A stretch of DNA of 57,918 nucleotides from contig NZ_JAQIBL010000191.1 of NCBI RefSeq assembly GCF_027859075.1, positions 1 through 57,918 on the forward strand, given 5' to 3'. The stretch comes from Oceanispirochaeta sp. (GTDB taxonomy: Bacteria > Spirochaetota > Spirochaetia > DSM-2461). The notes under the pieces are model-generated. The model was not told where the DNA came from. It saw nothing but the letters and a program-made list of their open reading frames with translations, and ran no database searches. How positions within the stretch are numbered: the first letter of the stretch is position 1; each line of letters opens with the position of its first letter. The translations under genes and the position numbers were made by a program. Shown here piece after piece: positions 23,959 through 34,123 of this stretch.

Positions 23959-25254
23959 CTATCTTGTTTCCAGATAATTCAAATAATCTGTCCGTGTTAC
24001 GATTCCCATCAGTTTTCTATCGTCAGCCACAGGAACATGGCCGATATTCCATTTTAGGAAAAATGATTCTAGATCCTTGACACTGGCATCACTGCTGCAG
24101 CTGTGAACCTTGCGGGTCATATAACTTCTCACAGGACCTTTCATCTGCTGTGACTTGCGAGCCTTACTGATGTCTCTGAGAGTCATAAAACCGACCAGTT
24201 CGTCACTGTCATTTAAAACAGGGGCTCCTGTGTGACCTATTTTTTCTAAAAACAGGGATGCATCCAGTACAGACCAGGAATCCCGGATGGTGTCGACAAG
24301 ATCGGTCATCAAATCAAGGGCCGTAACAGCCGGCACAAGAGAATGAGTCAACGCCGTCAGAAAGGACTCATAGACTTCCTCTCCGAATTTCCCTTTGAGT
24401 TGGGCCGACGCGGCTCTTGTATGCCCTCCCCCGCCCCAGGGAGCCAGGATGCTGCTCACATCAATCGTTTCTTTCTGGCTGCGGGCAATAATCAGTGTTT
24501 TGTTGGCTTTTTCCAAGCCGAACATGATAAAAAGGGCATCCGCATTTTCTACTTCAAATACTTTTTCAACAACGGAAGCCAGACCGCTCACCTGCTCTTT
24601 CATCTCAAAATAGCTGAGAATGATTGTATGACCATGTATTTTTTTATAGACGAGGCGATTCAATACCTGATGGAAGAGTGAGATCTGGTAATCCTGCTTC
24701 ATGGGTTTGAGGAACTGACTGACCAGTTTCATACTGGCCCCCTGTTTCATCAACCAGGAGGACGCCTGAAAATCCTCAAGACTGACATTTTCATGAGTGA
24801 AGTTTCCTGTATCGGCAAAAATCCCTGTCAGGGCAATGGTTGCATCGATGGGGTTCAGAGTCACCCCTTTCTCCATCAGGATAAGAGAGAGAATCGTGGT
24901 ATTCGAACCATATGCAGCCGAAACCAGGGTTGCATTGACAAGATCGCAACTGTCGTTGCTATGATGATCATAGACCACCATCTTCCCCCGGAATTCCGGC
25001 ATATACTCAAGATATTCCTTGAGCCTGCCGCTGCTGCGGGTATCAAAAACAATCATTTCATCAACAGTCATCTCCCTCAGGTCTTTCGATGGGAGAAAAT
25101 CAAGATGCCCTTTATAAAGGTTATAAAGAGATTTGGCAACGGGATGAATCAGCCTGCTTTTCACACAAACCGCATCGGGATACAAATACCTGCCTAAAAC
25201 CAGAGACCCTAAACAGTCCAGGTCCATATTGCTGTGTCCAACCAGAATTTTCAA
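23959..25254 (-). CDS. DHH/DHHA1 phosphoesterase with C-terminal CBS pair
   Basis: Residues 1-160 are a DHH domain with the metal ligands of HSNMDLD, FDTRSS, YDHHSND and GIFADTGNFTHE. Residues about 220-300 are DHHA1, with the GGGGHTRAASAQLKGKFG motif. Residues about 310-431 are two CBS motifs (ending GHVPVADDRKLMGIVTRTDY). The layout resembles the front of A-adding tRNA nucleotidyltransferases, but the polymerase head is absent. It is probably a nanoRNase or cyclic-dinucleotide hydrolase gated by an adenosine ligand on CBS. The substrate is unproven. It is separated from htpG upstream by a terminator. Confidence 0.82.
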   Translation of the reverse strand: MKILVGHSNMDLDCLGSLVLGRYLYPDAVCVKSRLIHPVAKSLYNLYKGHLDFLPSKDLREMTVDEMIVFDTRSSGRLKEYLEYMPEFRGKMVVYDHHSNDSCDLVNATLVSAAYGSNTTILSLILMEKGVTLNPIDATIALTGIFADTGNFTHENVSLEDFQASSWLMKQGASMKLVSQFLKPMKQDYQISLFHQVLNRLVYKKIHGHTIILSYFEMKEQVSGLASVVEKVFEVENADALFIMFGLEKANKTLIIARSQKETIDVSSILAPWGGGGHTRAASAQLKGKFGEEVYESFLTALTHSLVPAVTALDLMTDLVDTIRDSWSVLDASLFLEKIGHTGAPVLNDSDELVGFMTLRDISKARKSQQMKGPVRSYMTRKVHSCSSDASVKDLESFFLKWNIGHVPVADDRKLMGIVTRTDYLNYLETR

Positions 25255-25312
25255 AGGAGTCTCCTATAGGCCCGTGTATGATACAAGTATTTCCCATGAA
25301 ACAAAATTAGTC

Positions 25313-25344
25313 AAAAAAAAAAGCTGCTTCCAGCGGAAACAGCT
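25313..25344 (-). terminator. Intrinsic terminator of htpG
   Basis: On the minus strand AGCTG-TTTCC and GGAAGCAGCT pair around a GCT loop, followed by ten T. It lies between the htpG stop and the DHH-CBS start. Confidence 0.85.
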
Positions 25345-25367
25345 TTTATAAAAACCGGAAAGGAAAA

Positions 25368-27242
25368 TTAAAGGGCTTTTTCCATGACCCGGTTCAGTCT
25401 CTGAGCAAAGGTATGGGGATCTTTCAGAGGAGCCCCTTCCGCCAGAATAGCCTGTCCCAAAAGCAGGAAGCTCACATCTTCCAGAAGAGCCTTGTCCGAT
25501 GACCCCTGAAGCTGCTTCACAATGGCATGATCAGGATTCACTTCCAGAATAGGCTTGATCTCGGGCATCTCGGTCTGACCCATGGCTTTGAGCATCTGCT
25601 GCATCTGGGCGGTAGGATCATTCTCATCAGCCACGATACAGCTGGGGGATTCATGGAGGCGGCTGGAGGAAATAACATCTTTGACTTCGTCTCCCAGAAT
25701 CTCCTTGATCTTCTCCAGAAGAGGCTTGATGGTTTTTTCTTTTTCCTTGTCCTCATCAGTTTTCAAATCATCTGTACTGCCGCTCTTGTTGACAGCCTTC
25801 ATTTCTTTTTCTTTGTATGTCCCCATCATGGGAGCCACAATTTCATCAATGTCATCGTTCATGATCAAGACTTCAATGCCCTTCTTTCTGTAGGCTTCCA
25901 GGAGGGGTGAAGTTCTCAGGGTGGATTCATTGTCTCCGGTGATGAAGTAAATGGATTTCTGATCATCTGTCATACGGTCGGTATAAGAGGCGAGGCTGGT
26001 CCAACCTTCAACGGAGGTAGACTTGAACCGGATAAGCTCCATGAGGTCTTCTTTATTTGCATAATCCGAATACACACCCTCTTTCAGAGGGCGGTTGTAC
26101 TGCTCGATAAACCCGTTGTATTCCTCTTCTTTCTCTGAAAGCTTTTTCAGCTCTCCCAGAATCTTTTTGACAGAGGCATTCTTGATGCTGGAGAGGATCT
26201 TGTTTTTCTGCAGGATTTCCCGGCTAACATTCAGGGGCAGATCCTCGGAATCGATGATCCCCCGGATAAAACGCAGATAGGTGGGAAGAAGTTCTTTGTC
26301 ATCATCGGTGATGAACACACGACGGACATAGAGTTTCACACCAGGTTTATAATCGGCCTGATACATGTCGAAGGGAGCTTTTTTGGGGATAAAAAACAGT
26401 GTGTTATACTCCAGTGTTCCTTCTGCCCGGGTGTGGATTCGATGAAGAGGATCTTCCATATCATTGGAAATGGACTTATAAAACTCATTATACTCATCAT
26501 CCTTAATTTCTTTGGCAGATCGTTTCCATAGAGCCGAAGCGGAATTGATCTGTTCGACCTTATCCTCTTTGATCTCTTTCCTGTCATCTCCCTCACCCTC
26601 ATACTTGCTGGATTCATAGTGGAGAAAAATGGGAAAGGCAATATGATTGGAGTATTTTTTAATAATCTGTTCCAGATCATAGCGGTTGGCATATTCTTTT
26701 CCGGTGTCGTTAAGATGAAGGATGACAGAGGTACCCTGTCCTTCCTCCCGTTCCGCAGGATCCAGGGAATACCCTTCCCGTCCGTCACTGCTCCATTTCC
26801 AGCCAGCTTCTTCTCCAGCTTTTCTCGTGATGACATCCACTTTGTCGGCCACCATGAAAATGGAGTAGAATCCAACACCGAACTGACCGATTAAATTGGA
26901 ATCTTTTCGGGCGTCACCGGATAAGTTACTGAGGAAGTTTTTGGTTCCTGACCGGGCGATAGTTCCCAGAGAATCCGCCAGATCCTCATCACTCATTCCA
27001 ATACCATTATCTTTGATGGTCAGAGTCTTCTTGTCATCTTTATCAATGACAATATCAATCCGAGGGTCCCATTCCAAATTTTTCAATGACCCATCTGTCA
27101 GGGTCAAATATTTCAGTCTGTCCAGAGCATCGGAAGAGTTCGAAATCAATTCCCTGAGGAAGATTTCACTGTGAGAATAAAGGGAGTGAATCAGAAGGTC
27201 TAGAAGTTGATTCACTTCTGTTTTAAATTTTCTTTTTGACAC
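25368..27242 (-). CDS. htpG: Hsp90-family chaperone HtpG
   Basis: This 624-residue chaperone has the normal length. The N-terminal GHKL ATPase carries ELISNSSDALDRLKYL, IKDNGIGMSDEDLA, GTIARSGTKNFL and GQFGVGFYSIFMVADKV. The middle domain has YVRRVFITDDD and LNVSREILQKNK. The C-terminal dimerisation domain is complete. It folds client proteins in the cytoplasm. It appears to be transcribed alone, with its own terminator. Confidence 0.97.
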   Translation of the reverse strand: MSKRKFKTEVNQLLDLLIHSLYSHSEIFLRELISNSSDALDRLKYLTLTDGSLKNLEWDPRIDIVIDKDDKKTLTIKDNGIGMSDEDLADSLGTIARSGTKNFLSNLSGDARKDSNLIGQFGVGFYSIFMVADKVDVITRKAGEEAGWKWSSDGREGYSLDPAEREEGQGTSVILHLNDTGKEYANRYDLEQIIKKYSNHIAFPIFLHYESSKYEGEGDDRKEIKEDKVEQINSASALWKRSAKEIKDDEYNEFYKSISNDMEDPLHRIHTRAEGTLEYNTLFFIPKKAPFDMYQADYKPGVKLYVRRVFITDDDKELLPTYLRFIRGIIDSEDLPLNVSREILQKNKILSSIKNASVKKILGELKKLSEKEEEYNGFIEQYNRPLKEGVYSDYANKEDLMELIRFKSTSVEGWTSLASYTDRMTDDQKSIYFITGDNESTLRTSPLLEAYRKKGIEVLIMNDDIDEIVAPMMGTYKEKEMKAVNKSGSTDDLKTDEDKEKEKTIKPLLEKIKEILGDEVKDVISSSRLHESPSCIVADENDPTAQMQQMLKAMGQTEMPEIKPILEVNPDHAIVKQLQGSSDKALLEDVSFLLLGQAILAEGAPLKDPHTFAQRLNRVMEKAL

Positions 27243-27453
27243 GCATATGTCTCCTTGCCACTAATAATCAGGAGAATCCGGATATATATAGAATTGGGTT
27301 CTCTTCCTTTAAAATAATAATTTTAATATCAGTCGGCAATAAACAGATTCATCTCTTTAACCTTTTTTAGCCCCCAGGGTACAATTTTTTAAGTTTTTCA
27401 AGAAAATCCCACCTTTATGGTCTATTATTAGGTGTGAATCACTTCATTCCTGC
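27243..27453. other. Gene-free AT-rich stretch between htpG and the CorC gene
   Basis: No reading frame with a ribosome site is visible on either strand. The htpG promoter must lie in the left part. TATTAT near 27423 may be the -10 of the rightward CorC transcript, but I could not find a convincing -35. Confidence 0.4.
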
Positions 27454-27548
27454 GGGGAAGGGAATCTACCTTCAGTAAAGGACAACAGTTAAGGGCAATT
27501 GTTTTCCCTAAGCTTCACCTGAGATTCATCAGGTGGAGGATCTTCCCC
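27454..27548 (+). promoter_or_regulatory. Possible structured 5' leader (multi-branched RNA)
   Basis: A closing stem GGGGAAG (27454-27460) / CTTCCCC (27542-27548) encloses three smaller hairpins: CCTT/AAGG (27469-27481), a bulged TTAAGGG/CCCTAA stem (27489-27511), and a 10-bp stem CTTCACCTGA/TCAGGTGGAG (27513-27538). The order is that of a four-way junction. It lies about 170 bases upstream of the CorC-like gene on its strand. I could not match it to a known riboswitch; a metal-ion sensor would suit the gene. Confidence 0.4.
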
Positions 27549-27715
27549 ATTTTTAGTCCTTAGAAATGAGAATGATACACTTCCATTTTTTTTTGAGTTC
27601 TTGCATAATCCTCTGATTTAATGAATAATTTCCTCATGGATGACCCAGACCCTTTTTTATGTACCTATCAGCAAAAATACTTCCAGATTTATTCTGAGTC
27701 CGGATTTAAACCCTT

Positions 27716-28954
27716 ATGATTTCCGAAATAATATTTTTAATCTTCCTTTTTACTGTATCAGCCCTTTTTTCCTCAACGGAAACAGCCTTCACATCACTAT
27801 CGATGTTTCAAATCCAGACACTTAAAAAAAGCTACAGCCATAGAAGCCGTCGAGTCGCAAAATTAACACAAAGGCCGGACGTACTTCTAACTACCCTCCT
27901 CATTGGCAACAACCTGGCCAACATCGGAGCAACCGCTCTTTCCACTTCTTTGACCATAAAGATCCTCGGGAATAATTTTGTCGGATATATGACAGGAGTG
28001 CTTACCCTCTTTATTTTGATCTTCGGAGAAGTAACTCCCAAACAGATTGCTTTGGCAAAAAATGAATCAATCTGTATCCATATGGCCTATCCTATTCATG
28101 TCATGTCTTATATATTCCGTCCGGTAATATGGGTGATCTCGGGAATCAGCTCATTGATCACCGGAATGTTTGCAGGACAGGTCAAAAAAACTTTTACCCT
28201 GGACAATCTCCTGCAGATGGTCACCTTAGGGGAGAATATGGGCATTGTTGAGAGCTATGAAAAACAAATGGTCAAGAATGTATTCCGTATCAATGATACG
28301 CCGGTCAAAGGGATCACAACCCGAAGATCCGAGGTCTTCTGCCTGGATAAAGAAGTCTACCTGGAAGATGTTCTGCAGACGATTATAGAGAAAGATTTTT
28401 CCAGAGTTCCCGTCTATCAAGACAACCCGGAACACATAATCGGAGTCATACTGACCAAGGATATCATGAAGGCATTGAGTTCGGGCGGAACCAGGATTAA
28501 ATTGAAAGAGTTGATGAATGAGCCCTTTTTTGTACCCGAGACCCGTATGGTTCATGACCTGTTTCATCAGTTTAAAAATGAAAAGATGAATATGGCCATC
28601 GTTCTTGATGAATACGGCGGTCTCACCGGAATCGTAACCAAGGAAGACATCATCGAAGAAATATTCGGTGAACTCTATGATGAATACGAAGAAATGGAAA
28701 ATGACAAAATTTTGAGTTGTGAAAACAATGAGTGGATCATTCAGGGTGACACCTCATTCTACGACCTTCATGACTACCTGGGCCTGGATCTTGAACACGA
28801 CATCAAGACACTGACCATCAGCGGTTATATGACGGAAAAACTGGGAGTGATCCCCAGACTGGGTGCCACCGTGAGACTGACCGAGGGCGAATTGAAGGTC
28901 ACCCGGGTCAATCACAACAAAATTCAAGAGATTAAATATAAAAAACCAGAATAA
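27716..28954 (+). CDS. CorC/HlyC-family protein: CNNM membrane domain, CBS pair, CorC domain
   Basis: This 412-residue protein has an N-terminal DUF21/CNNM membrane domain (about residues 1-180) with SSTETAFTSLSMFQIQTLKK and LIGNNLANIGATALSTSL. Then comes a CBS pair (about 200-320; TRRSEVFCLDKEVYLEDVL, VPVYQDNPEHIIGVILTKDI and FLDEYGG-like VLDEYGGLTGIVTKEDIIEE). A C-terminal CorC_HlyC domain at about 330-405 follows. Proteins of this type affect Mg2+ or Co2+ efflux and CBS binds nucleotide. The ATG at 27716 has no strong ribosome site, and a structured leader precedes it. Confidence 0.88.
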   Translation: MISEIIFLIFLFTVSALFSSTETAFTSLSMFQIQTLKKSYSHRSRRVAKLTQRPDVLLTTLLIGNNLANIGATALSTSLTIKILGNNFVGYMTGVLTLFILIFGEVTPKQIALAKNESICIHMAYPIHVMSYIFRPVIWVISGISSLITGMFAGQVKKTFTLDNLLQMVTLGENMGIVESYEKQMVKNVFRINDTPVKGITTRRSEVFCLDKEVYLEDVLQTIIEKDFSRVPVYQDNPEHIIGVILTKDIMKALSSGGTRIKLKELMNEPFFVPETRMVHDLFHQFKNEKMNMAIVLDEYGGLTGIVTKEDIIEEIFGELYDEYEEMENDKILSCENNEWIIQGDTSFYDLHDYLGLDLEHDIKTLTISGYMTEKLGVIPRLGATVRLTEGELKVTRVNHNKIQEIKYKKPE

Positions 28955-28971
28955 CCGGAGGGATTCCTTCG

Positions 28972-29931
28972 TTATTCAACAGAGACACGGATAGATTCAT
29001 CAACATGATCTTTTAAGCCCTGTTCAATGAAGCTAAGGGTTCCCGTCAAGGCGCTCCCGCAACCCATACAGGCCCCCTTATAGCTAATAGAAACAAGGGT
29101 CGATTCCCCCTGATCTTTTATGTCCAGGATCACGACATCTCCGCCATCTTTGTGTAAAAGAGGCCTGATTTCTGCATCAAAGTGATTTTCTATCATCCGC
29201 ATTTTCTGGAAAGAAGACCTGGAGGAGAAAGGGAGTTCCTTTTTCTGTTCTACTTCCCGATCCATCTGGGCCCTGGTTTCTTTCAGTATATCCACCAGAT
29301 AATACTTTTTCTGTTCGTGTCCCCCAGGTCTGATACAGGACTTACAGAACGCCCCTGCTTTGGTATAGTCGGTAATCTCTTCCACCGTGGTCAAATCGTT
29401 GATTCGAATGACTTCCTGAATGGTTTTCAAGGTAACACGGGCACATTCACAGACCATTTCATCATCATCAAGGATTCCTTTTTCAACCCCCTTATAGATG
29501 GCAGCAGCCTGCTTGATCACATCGTAGGCCATAACTGAGCAGTGCATTTTCTGAGGGGGAACGGCGGGAGTATCCGGGTCATCCCGAAGTGACTTTTCCA
29601 CATCAAGGTTGGTAATTTCCAGGACCTCATCCACAGTTTTACCGATGCAGAGCTCAACCATCATATCGCTTGATGCAATAGCCGTACCACAGCCGAAGCT
29701 CTTAAATGAGGCTTTGACTATTCTATCGCTCACCTTATCCACGGCCCAATACAGACGGACTGCATCACCACAGGACTCGGCACCCCAGTCAGCGATGACG
29801 AGGCGCGCATTCAAGGCTTCGGCTTCTGCCTCAGTGATGAGGCCGAGGTAGGTCGGATGATCCATTCTATCCGCAACTTTATTTGAATAATTATCCCAGA
29901 GAGAGCCTCCGAGCAGATCATTCTTTGCCAT
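28972..29931 (-). CDS. nifU: Fe-S cluster scaffold NifU, three-domain form
   Basis: This 319-residue protein has the full NifU layout. The IscU-like N-terminal domain has cysteines at about residue 55 (ESCGDA), in SFGCGTAIASSD and in KMHCSVMAYD. A central BFD-like [2Fe-2S] domain has VCECARV and AFCKSCIRPGG. The C-terminal Nfu domain has GACMGCGSALTGTLS. It builds and passes clusters to apoproteins. It follows nifS by two bases on the same strand. No nitrogenase gene is visible, so this is probably the general Fe-S system of the organism. Confidence 0.94.
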   Translation of the reverse strand: MAKNDLLGGSLWDNYSNKVADRMDHPTYLGLITEAEAEALNARLVIADWGAESCGDAVRLYWAVDKVSDRIVKASFKSFGCGTAIASSDMMVELCIGKTVDEVLEITNLDVEKSLRDDPDTPAVPPQKMHCSVMAYDVIKQAAAIYKGVEKGILDDDEMVCECARVTLKTIQEVIRINDLTTVEEITDYTKAGAFCKSCIRPGGHEQKKYYLVDILKETRAQMDREVEQKKELPFSSRSSFQKMRMIENHFDAEIRPLLHKDGGDVVILDIKDQGESTLVSISYKGACMGCGSALTGTLSFIEQGLKDHVDESIRVSVE

Positions 29932-29933
29932 AA

Positions 29934-31172
<1,239 letters not shown>

Positions 31173-31212
31173 TTATATGCTACTAATTTCCTAGGGATTG
31201 CTGGTTTTTCAC

Positions 31213-31241
31213 TTGTCCCGAGGCTATGGGTTGATTATATT
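31213..31241 (+). promoter_or_regulatory. Promoter for the DUF2156 gene
   Basis: TTGTCC (31213-31218), a 17-base spacer and TATATT (31236-31241) lie about 38 bases before the start codon, divergent from nifS. Confidence 0.45.
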
Positions 31242-31278
31242 CAGAGTCTAGAACGTCAAAGTTATTTCCGGAGGAAGA

Positions 31279-32205
31279 ATGCAGCGGGAAAAATTAGATT
31301 ACAGTCACAGAACATTATTAGTACCTTTTCTTCAAAAGATACAGACTCCTCTGTCGGAATATTGCTTTGCCAATCTTTATTTTTTCAGAAACACACACCA
31401 ATATGAAGTTTTACAGGAAGGAAATTTTTACTTCCTTTCTGGAATAAGCTATGACAAACAGCGCTATCTGATGCCCTTGCAGGATCTGTCTGAGTCTGAA
31501 GAGTACGCCAGGGAACTGATCCGGATAGGGAGAGAAGAGGATTATGACATGATCTTCCCCGTCCCGGACGAATGGCTCGGGACTCTTGAAAAGCAGGATT
31601 TTTATAATGACTACAGAGAGCAGGATTCGGACTACCTCTATACAGTCGAGAAGATGCAGCACTATCCTGGAAGAAAACTTCACAAGAAAAGGAACCTCCT
31701 CAAGCAGTATGAAACCCTCTATCTTCCCCATGTGGAAGAACTTTCGGATGACAACACAAGCGGACCTCTGGCTCTTCTGGACGGATGGCAGGAAGCATCG
31801 ACTCAGGAGATGGGGGATTCCGATTACTATCAGTGCCGTGAAGCCCTTGAAAAGCGAACTCAGTTCAACCTGAAAGGCGCTGTATTTTATGCCGACTGCG
31901 AGCCCTCAGGTTTTATGATCGGCGAAGCCGTCAGTCCCGATGTTTTTACCATTCACTTCGCCAAGGGTGATATAAAATACAAGGGAATCTATCAATTCAT
32001 GTTCAACCGTTATGCAGAACATTTCTGCAGGGGTTTCAAAGAGATCAACCTGGAACAGGATATGGGAATGGAGGGGCTGAGGAAGACAAAACGTTCCTAC
32101 CTTCCCGATAGAATGGGGATCAAAAACAGAGTGTACTTCAAGAAAAAAGCTCCGGTCTTACCAGAAAAAAGGAATCATTTCCCCACCTGGGATTTCCAGA
32201 TCTGA
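31279..32205 (+). CDS. DUF2156 protein (GNAT-like, MprF C-terminal-like)
   Basis: This 308-residue soluble protein of the DUF2156 family shares its fold with the aminoacyl-transferring C-terminal half of MprF. It has an early DYSHRTLLVPFLQK with YCFANLYFFRNTHQYEV, the YPGRKLHKKRNLLKQY segment and ending HFCRGFKEINLEQDMGMEGL with RTKRSYLP-like basic residues. Typical members have two GNAT-like halves, which fits the length. The N-terminal membrane part of MprF is absent, so it probably modifies something other than membrane lipid, or its substrate is unknown. GGAGGAAG precedes the ATG. Confidence 0.82.
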   Translation: MQREKLDYSHRTLLVPFLQKIQTPLSEYCFANLYFFRNTHQYEVLQEGNFYFLSGISYDKQRYLMPLQDLSESEEYARELIRIGREEDYDMIFPVPDEWLGTLEKQDFYNDYREQDSDYLYTVEKMQHYPGRKLHKKRNLLKQYETLYLPHVEELSDDNTSGPLALLDGWQEASTQEMGDSDYYQCREALEKRTQFNLKGAVFYADCEPSGFMIGEAVSPDVFTIHFAKGDIKYKGIYQFMFNRYAEHFCRGFKEINLEQDMGMEGLRKTKRSYLPDRMGIKNRVYFKKKAPVLPEKRNHFPTWDFQI

Positions 32206-32211
32206 CATGCC

Positions 32212-32240
32212 CCCTGATTCTTAAAGGTTTTCAGGGCTTT
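32212..32240 (+). terminator. Likely terminator after the DUF2156 gene
   Basis: CCCTGA (32212-32217) and TCAGGG (32231-32236) pair, followed by C and five T. The stem is short and the loop is 13 bases, so strength is uncertain. Confidence 0.45.
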
Positions 32241-32301
32241 TTCCATACTGCCTCATTGATTTCCACTGGTTTGAAATGCTACATTCTTGAACATGGAAAA
32301 T

Positions 32302-34074
32302 ATGAAAAGAACCGCTACATGCGGCAGTCTCAGAGCATCTGATGACGGAAAAACCGTTCTCCTCAACGGATGGGTTCACAGAAACCGTGATCACGGCGGC
32401 ATCCACTTTATCAATATGAGAGACCGCTATGGTGAAACTCAGATCGTTGTGGATGAAGATGCTCCCGTAGAACTGGCAACTCTGGCAGGGAGTCTCAAAT
32501 TTGAATACTGCATTGCCATGGAAGGTCAGGTCAGAAAAAGACCCGCCTCGATGGTCAACCCGGACATGTTAACCGGTGAAATTGAAATCTCTGTCAAAAA
32601 AATAGAAATTTTGAATACCTGCCACACCCTCCCCTTCATGATCGAGGAGGAGACAGACTCTAATGAAACAGCCCGTCTGAAATATCGATACCTTGACCTC
32701 AGGTCCAAGGGTATGCAGAACAGAATCATCCTGCGGAACAAGGTGACCTGGGCCATCAGAGAGTTCCTGCAGAAAGATGATTTTCTGGAAATTGAAACTC
32801 CCACTCTCATCAAGTCCACACCCGAAGGAGCCAGAGATTTCCTTGTGCCCTCCCGATTACATGCTGGAAAGTTTTTTGCACTTCCTCAGTCTCCTCAGCT
32901 CTACAAACAGCTGCTTATGGTCTCAGGTTTCGACAAGTACTTTCAGGTGGCCCGCTGCTACCGTGATGAAGATGCGAGAGGGGACAGACAGCTTGAATTT
33001 ACACAGATAGACATAGAGATGAGCTTTGTTTCCAAAGATGATATATTTGCAGTGACTGAGGGGATGATGGGACATGTATTCAAGGAATCACTGGGGGTAG
33101 ACCTCCCTGCGAGCTTTGAACGACTGACCTATGATGACGCCATGAACCTGTACGGATCGGATAAGCCGGATCTCAGATTCCCACTGGCTTTCCATGACTT
33201 TGCCCCCTTTGTTCCTGCCAGTGAATTCGAAGTCTTTAAGGGGGTCCTTAAATCGGGAGGAACCGTTAAAGCCATGGTCGTCCCGGGTGCCGCAGCAGAT
33301 TTCTCCAGAAAAAAAATAAGCGCCCTGGAGGAGACTGCAAAGACCTATGGAGCCAAGGGTCTGGCCTGGATGAAGGTGACACCAGACGGACTGGACGGGG
33401 GGATATCCAAATTTTTTACAGTTCAGGCAAATGACATAAAAACCGGACTGAATGCAAAGGAGGGCGATCTGATCCTCCTCATGGGAGCCAATTGGAAAAC
33501 GGCATGTACCTCATTGGGAGCCGTCCGTTCACGCCTTGGAAAAGACCTGAAACTCATCGATGAGAGTCAGTTTAAATTCGCCTGGATCATAGACTTTCCT
33601 CTCTTTGATTACAATGAAGAAGAAAAAGCATGGGAACCGGCACACCATATGTTTTCCATGCCCCAGCACCAGTACCTTGAGACAATGGAGTCTGACCCCG
33701 GCGCAGTGAAGGGAGACCTCTACGACCTGGTCCTCAACGGTTACGAACTGGCCAGCGGTTCTATCAGGGTCCATGATCCCGAACTGCAGCAACGGATCTT
33801 CAACATTGTAGGATTCCCGAAAGAGATTGCGGAAGAACGCTTCGGCTTCCTCCTGGAATCTTTTCGTTATGGTGCTCCTCCCCACGGAGGAATTGCAGCA
33901 GGTGTGGATCGACTGGTGATGATTATGGCCGGCAAAAGTTCCATCAAGGAAGTCATTCCCTTCCCGAAAAACAGCGCAGGGATGTCTCCCATGGACGACA
34001 GCCCTGCTCTTGTAGACATTGACCAGCTTCAGGATCTGCATCTTCAGGTGGTCATGCCCAAAAAAGAAATTTAA
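32302..34074 (+). CDS. aspS: Aspartyl-tRNA synthetase, bacterial type
   Basis: This 590-residue class II synthetase has the N-terminal OB-fold (NGWVHRNRDHGG), motif 1, the FLEIETPTLIKSTPEGARDF segment, motif 2 FQVARCYRDEDARGDRQLEF, the bacterial GAD insertion and motif 3 GGIAAGVDRLVMIMAG. I start it at 32302 (MKRTATCGSL) by family alignment; in-frame ATG 32293 and TTG 32287 lie just upstream. With that start residue 31 is His, a mark linked with non-discriminating enzymes that also charge tRNA-Asn. A bidirectional terminator follows the stop. Confidence 0.95.
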   Translation: MKRTATCGSLRASDDGKTVLLNGWVHRNRDHGGIHFINMRDRYGETQIVVDEDAPVELATLAGSLKFEYCIAMEGQVRKRPASMVNPDMLTGEIEISVKKIEILNTCHTLPFMIEEETDSNETARLKYRYLDLRSKGMQNRIILRNKVTWAIREFLQKDDFLEIETPTLIKSTPEGARDFLVPSRLHAGKFFALPQSPQLYKQLLMVSGFDKYFQVARCYRDEDARGDRQLEFTQIDIEMSFVSKDDIFAVTEGMMGHVFKESLGVDLPASFERLTYDDAMNLYGSDKPDLRFPLAFHDFAPFVPASEFEVFKGVLKSGGTVKAMVVPGAAADFSRKKISALEETAKTYGAKGLAWMKVTPDGLDGGISKFFTVQANDIKTGLNAKEGDLILLMGANWKTACTSLGAVRSRLGKDLKLIDESQFKFAWIIDFPLFDYNEEEKAWEPAHHMFSMPQHQYLETMESDPGAVKGDLYDLVLNGYELASGSIRVHDPELQQRIFNIVGFPKEIAEERFGFLLESFRYGAPPHGGIAAGVDRLVMIMAGKSSIKEVIPFPKNSAGMSPMDDSPALVDIDQLQDLHLQVVMPKKEI

Positions 34075-34075
34075 A

Positions 34076-34108
34076 AAACTGCCTCTGTGAAAAAGGGGCA
34101 GTTTTTTT
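34076..34108. terminator. Bidirectional terminator between aspS and the cNMP gene
   Basis: AAACTGCC and GGCAGTTT form the stem. T7 follows on the plus strand, and a run of T follows on the minus strand, so it can end both convergent transcripts. Confidence 0.85.
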
Positions 34109-34123
34109 AACACGATTCGGAAC

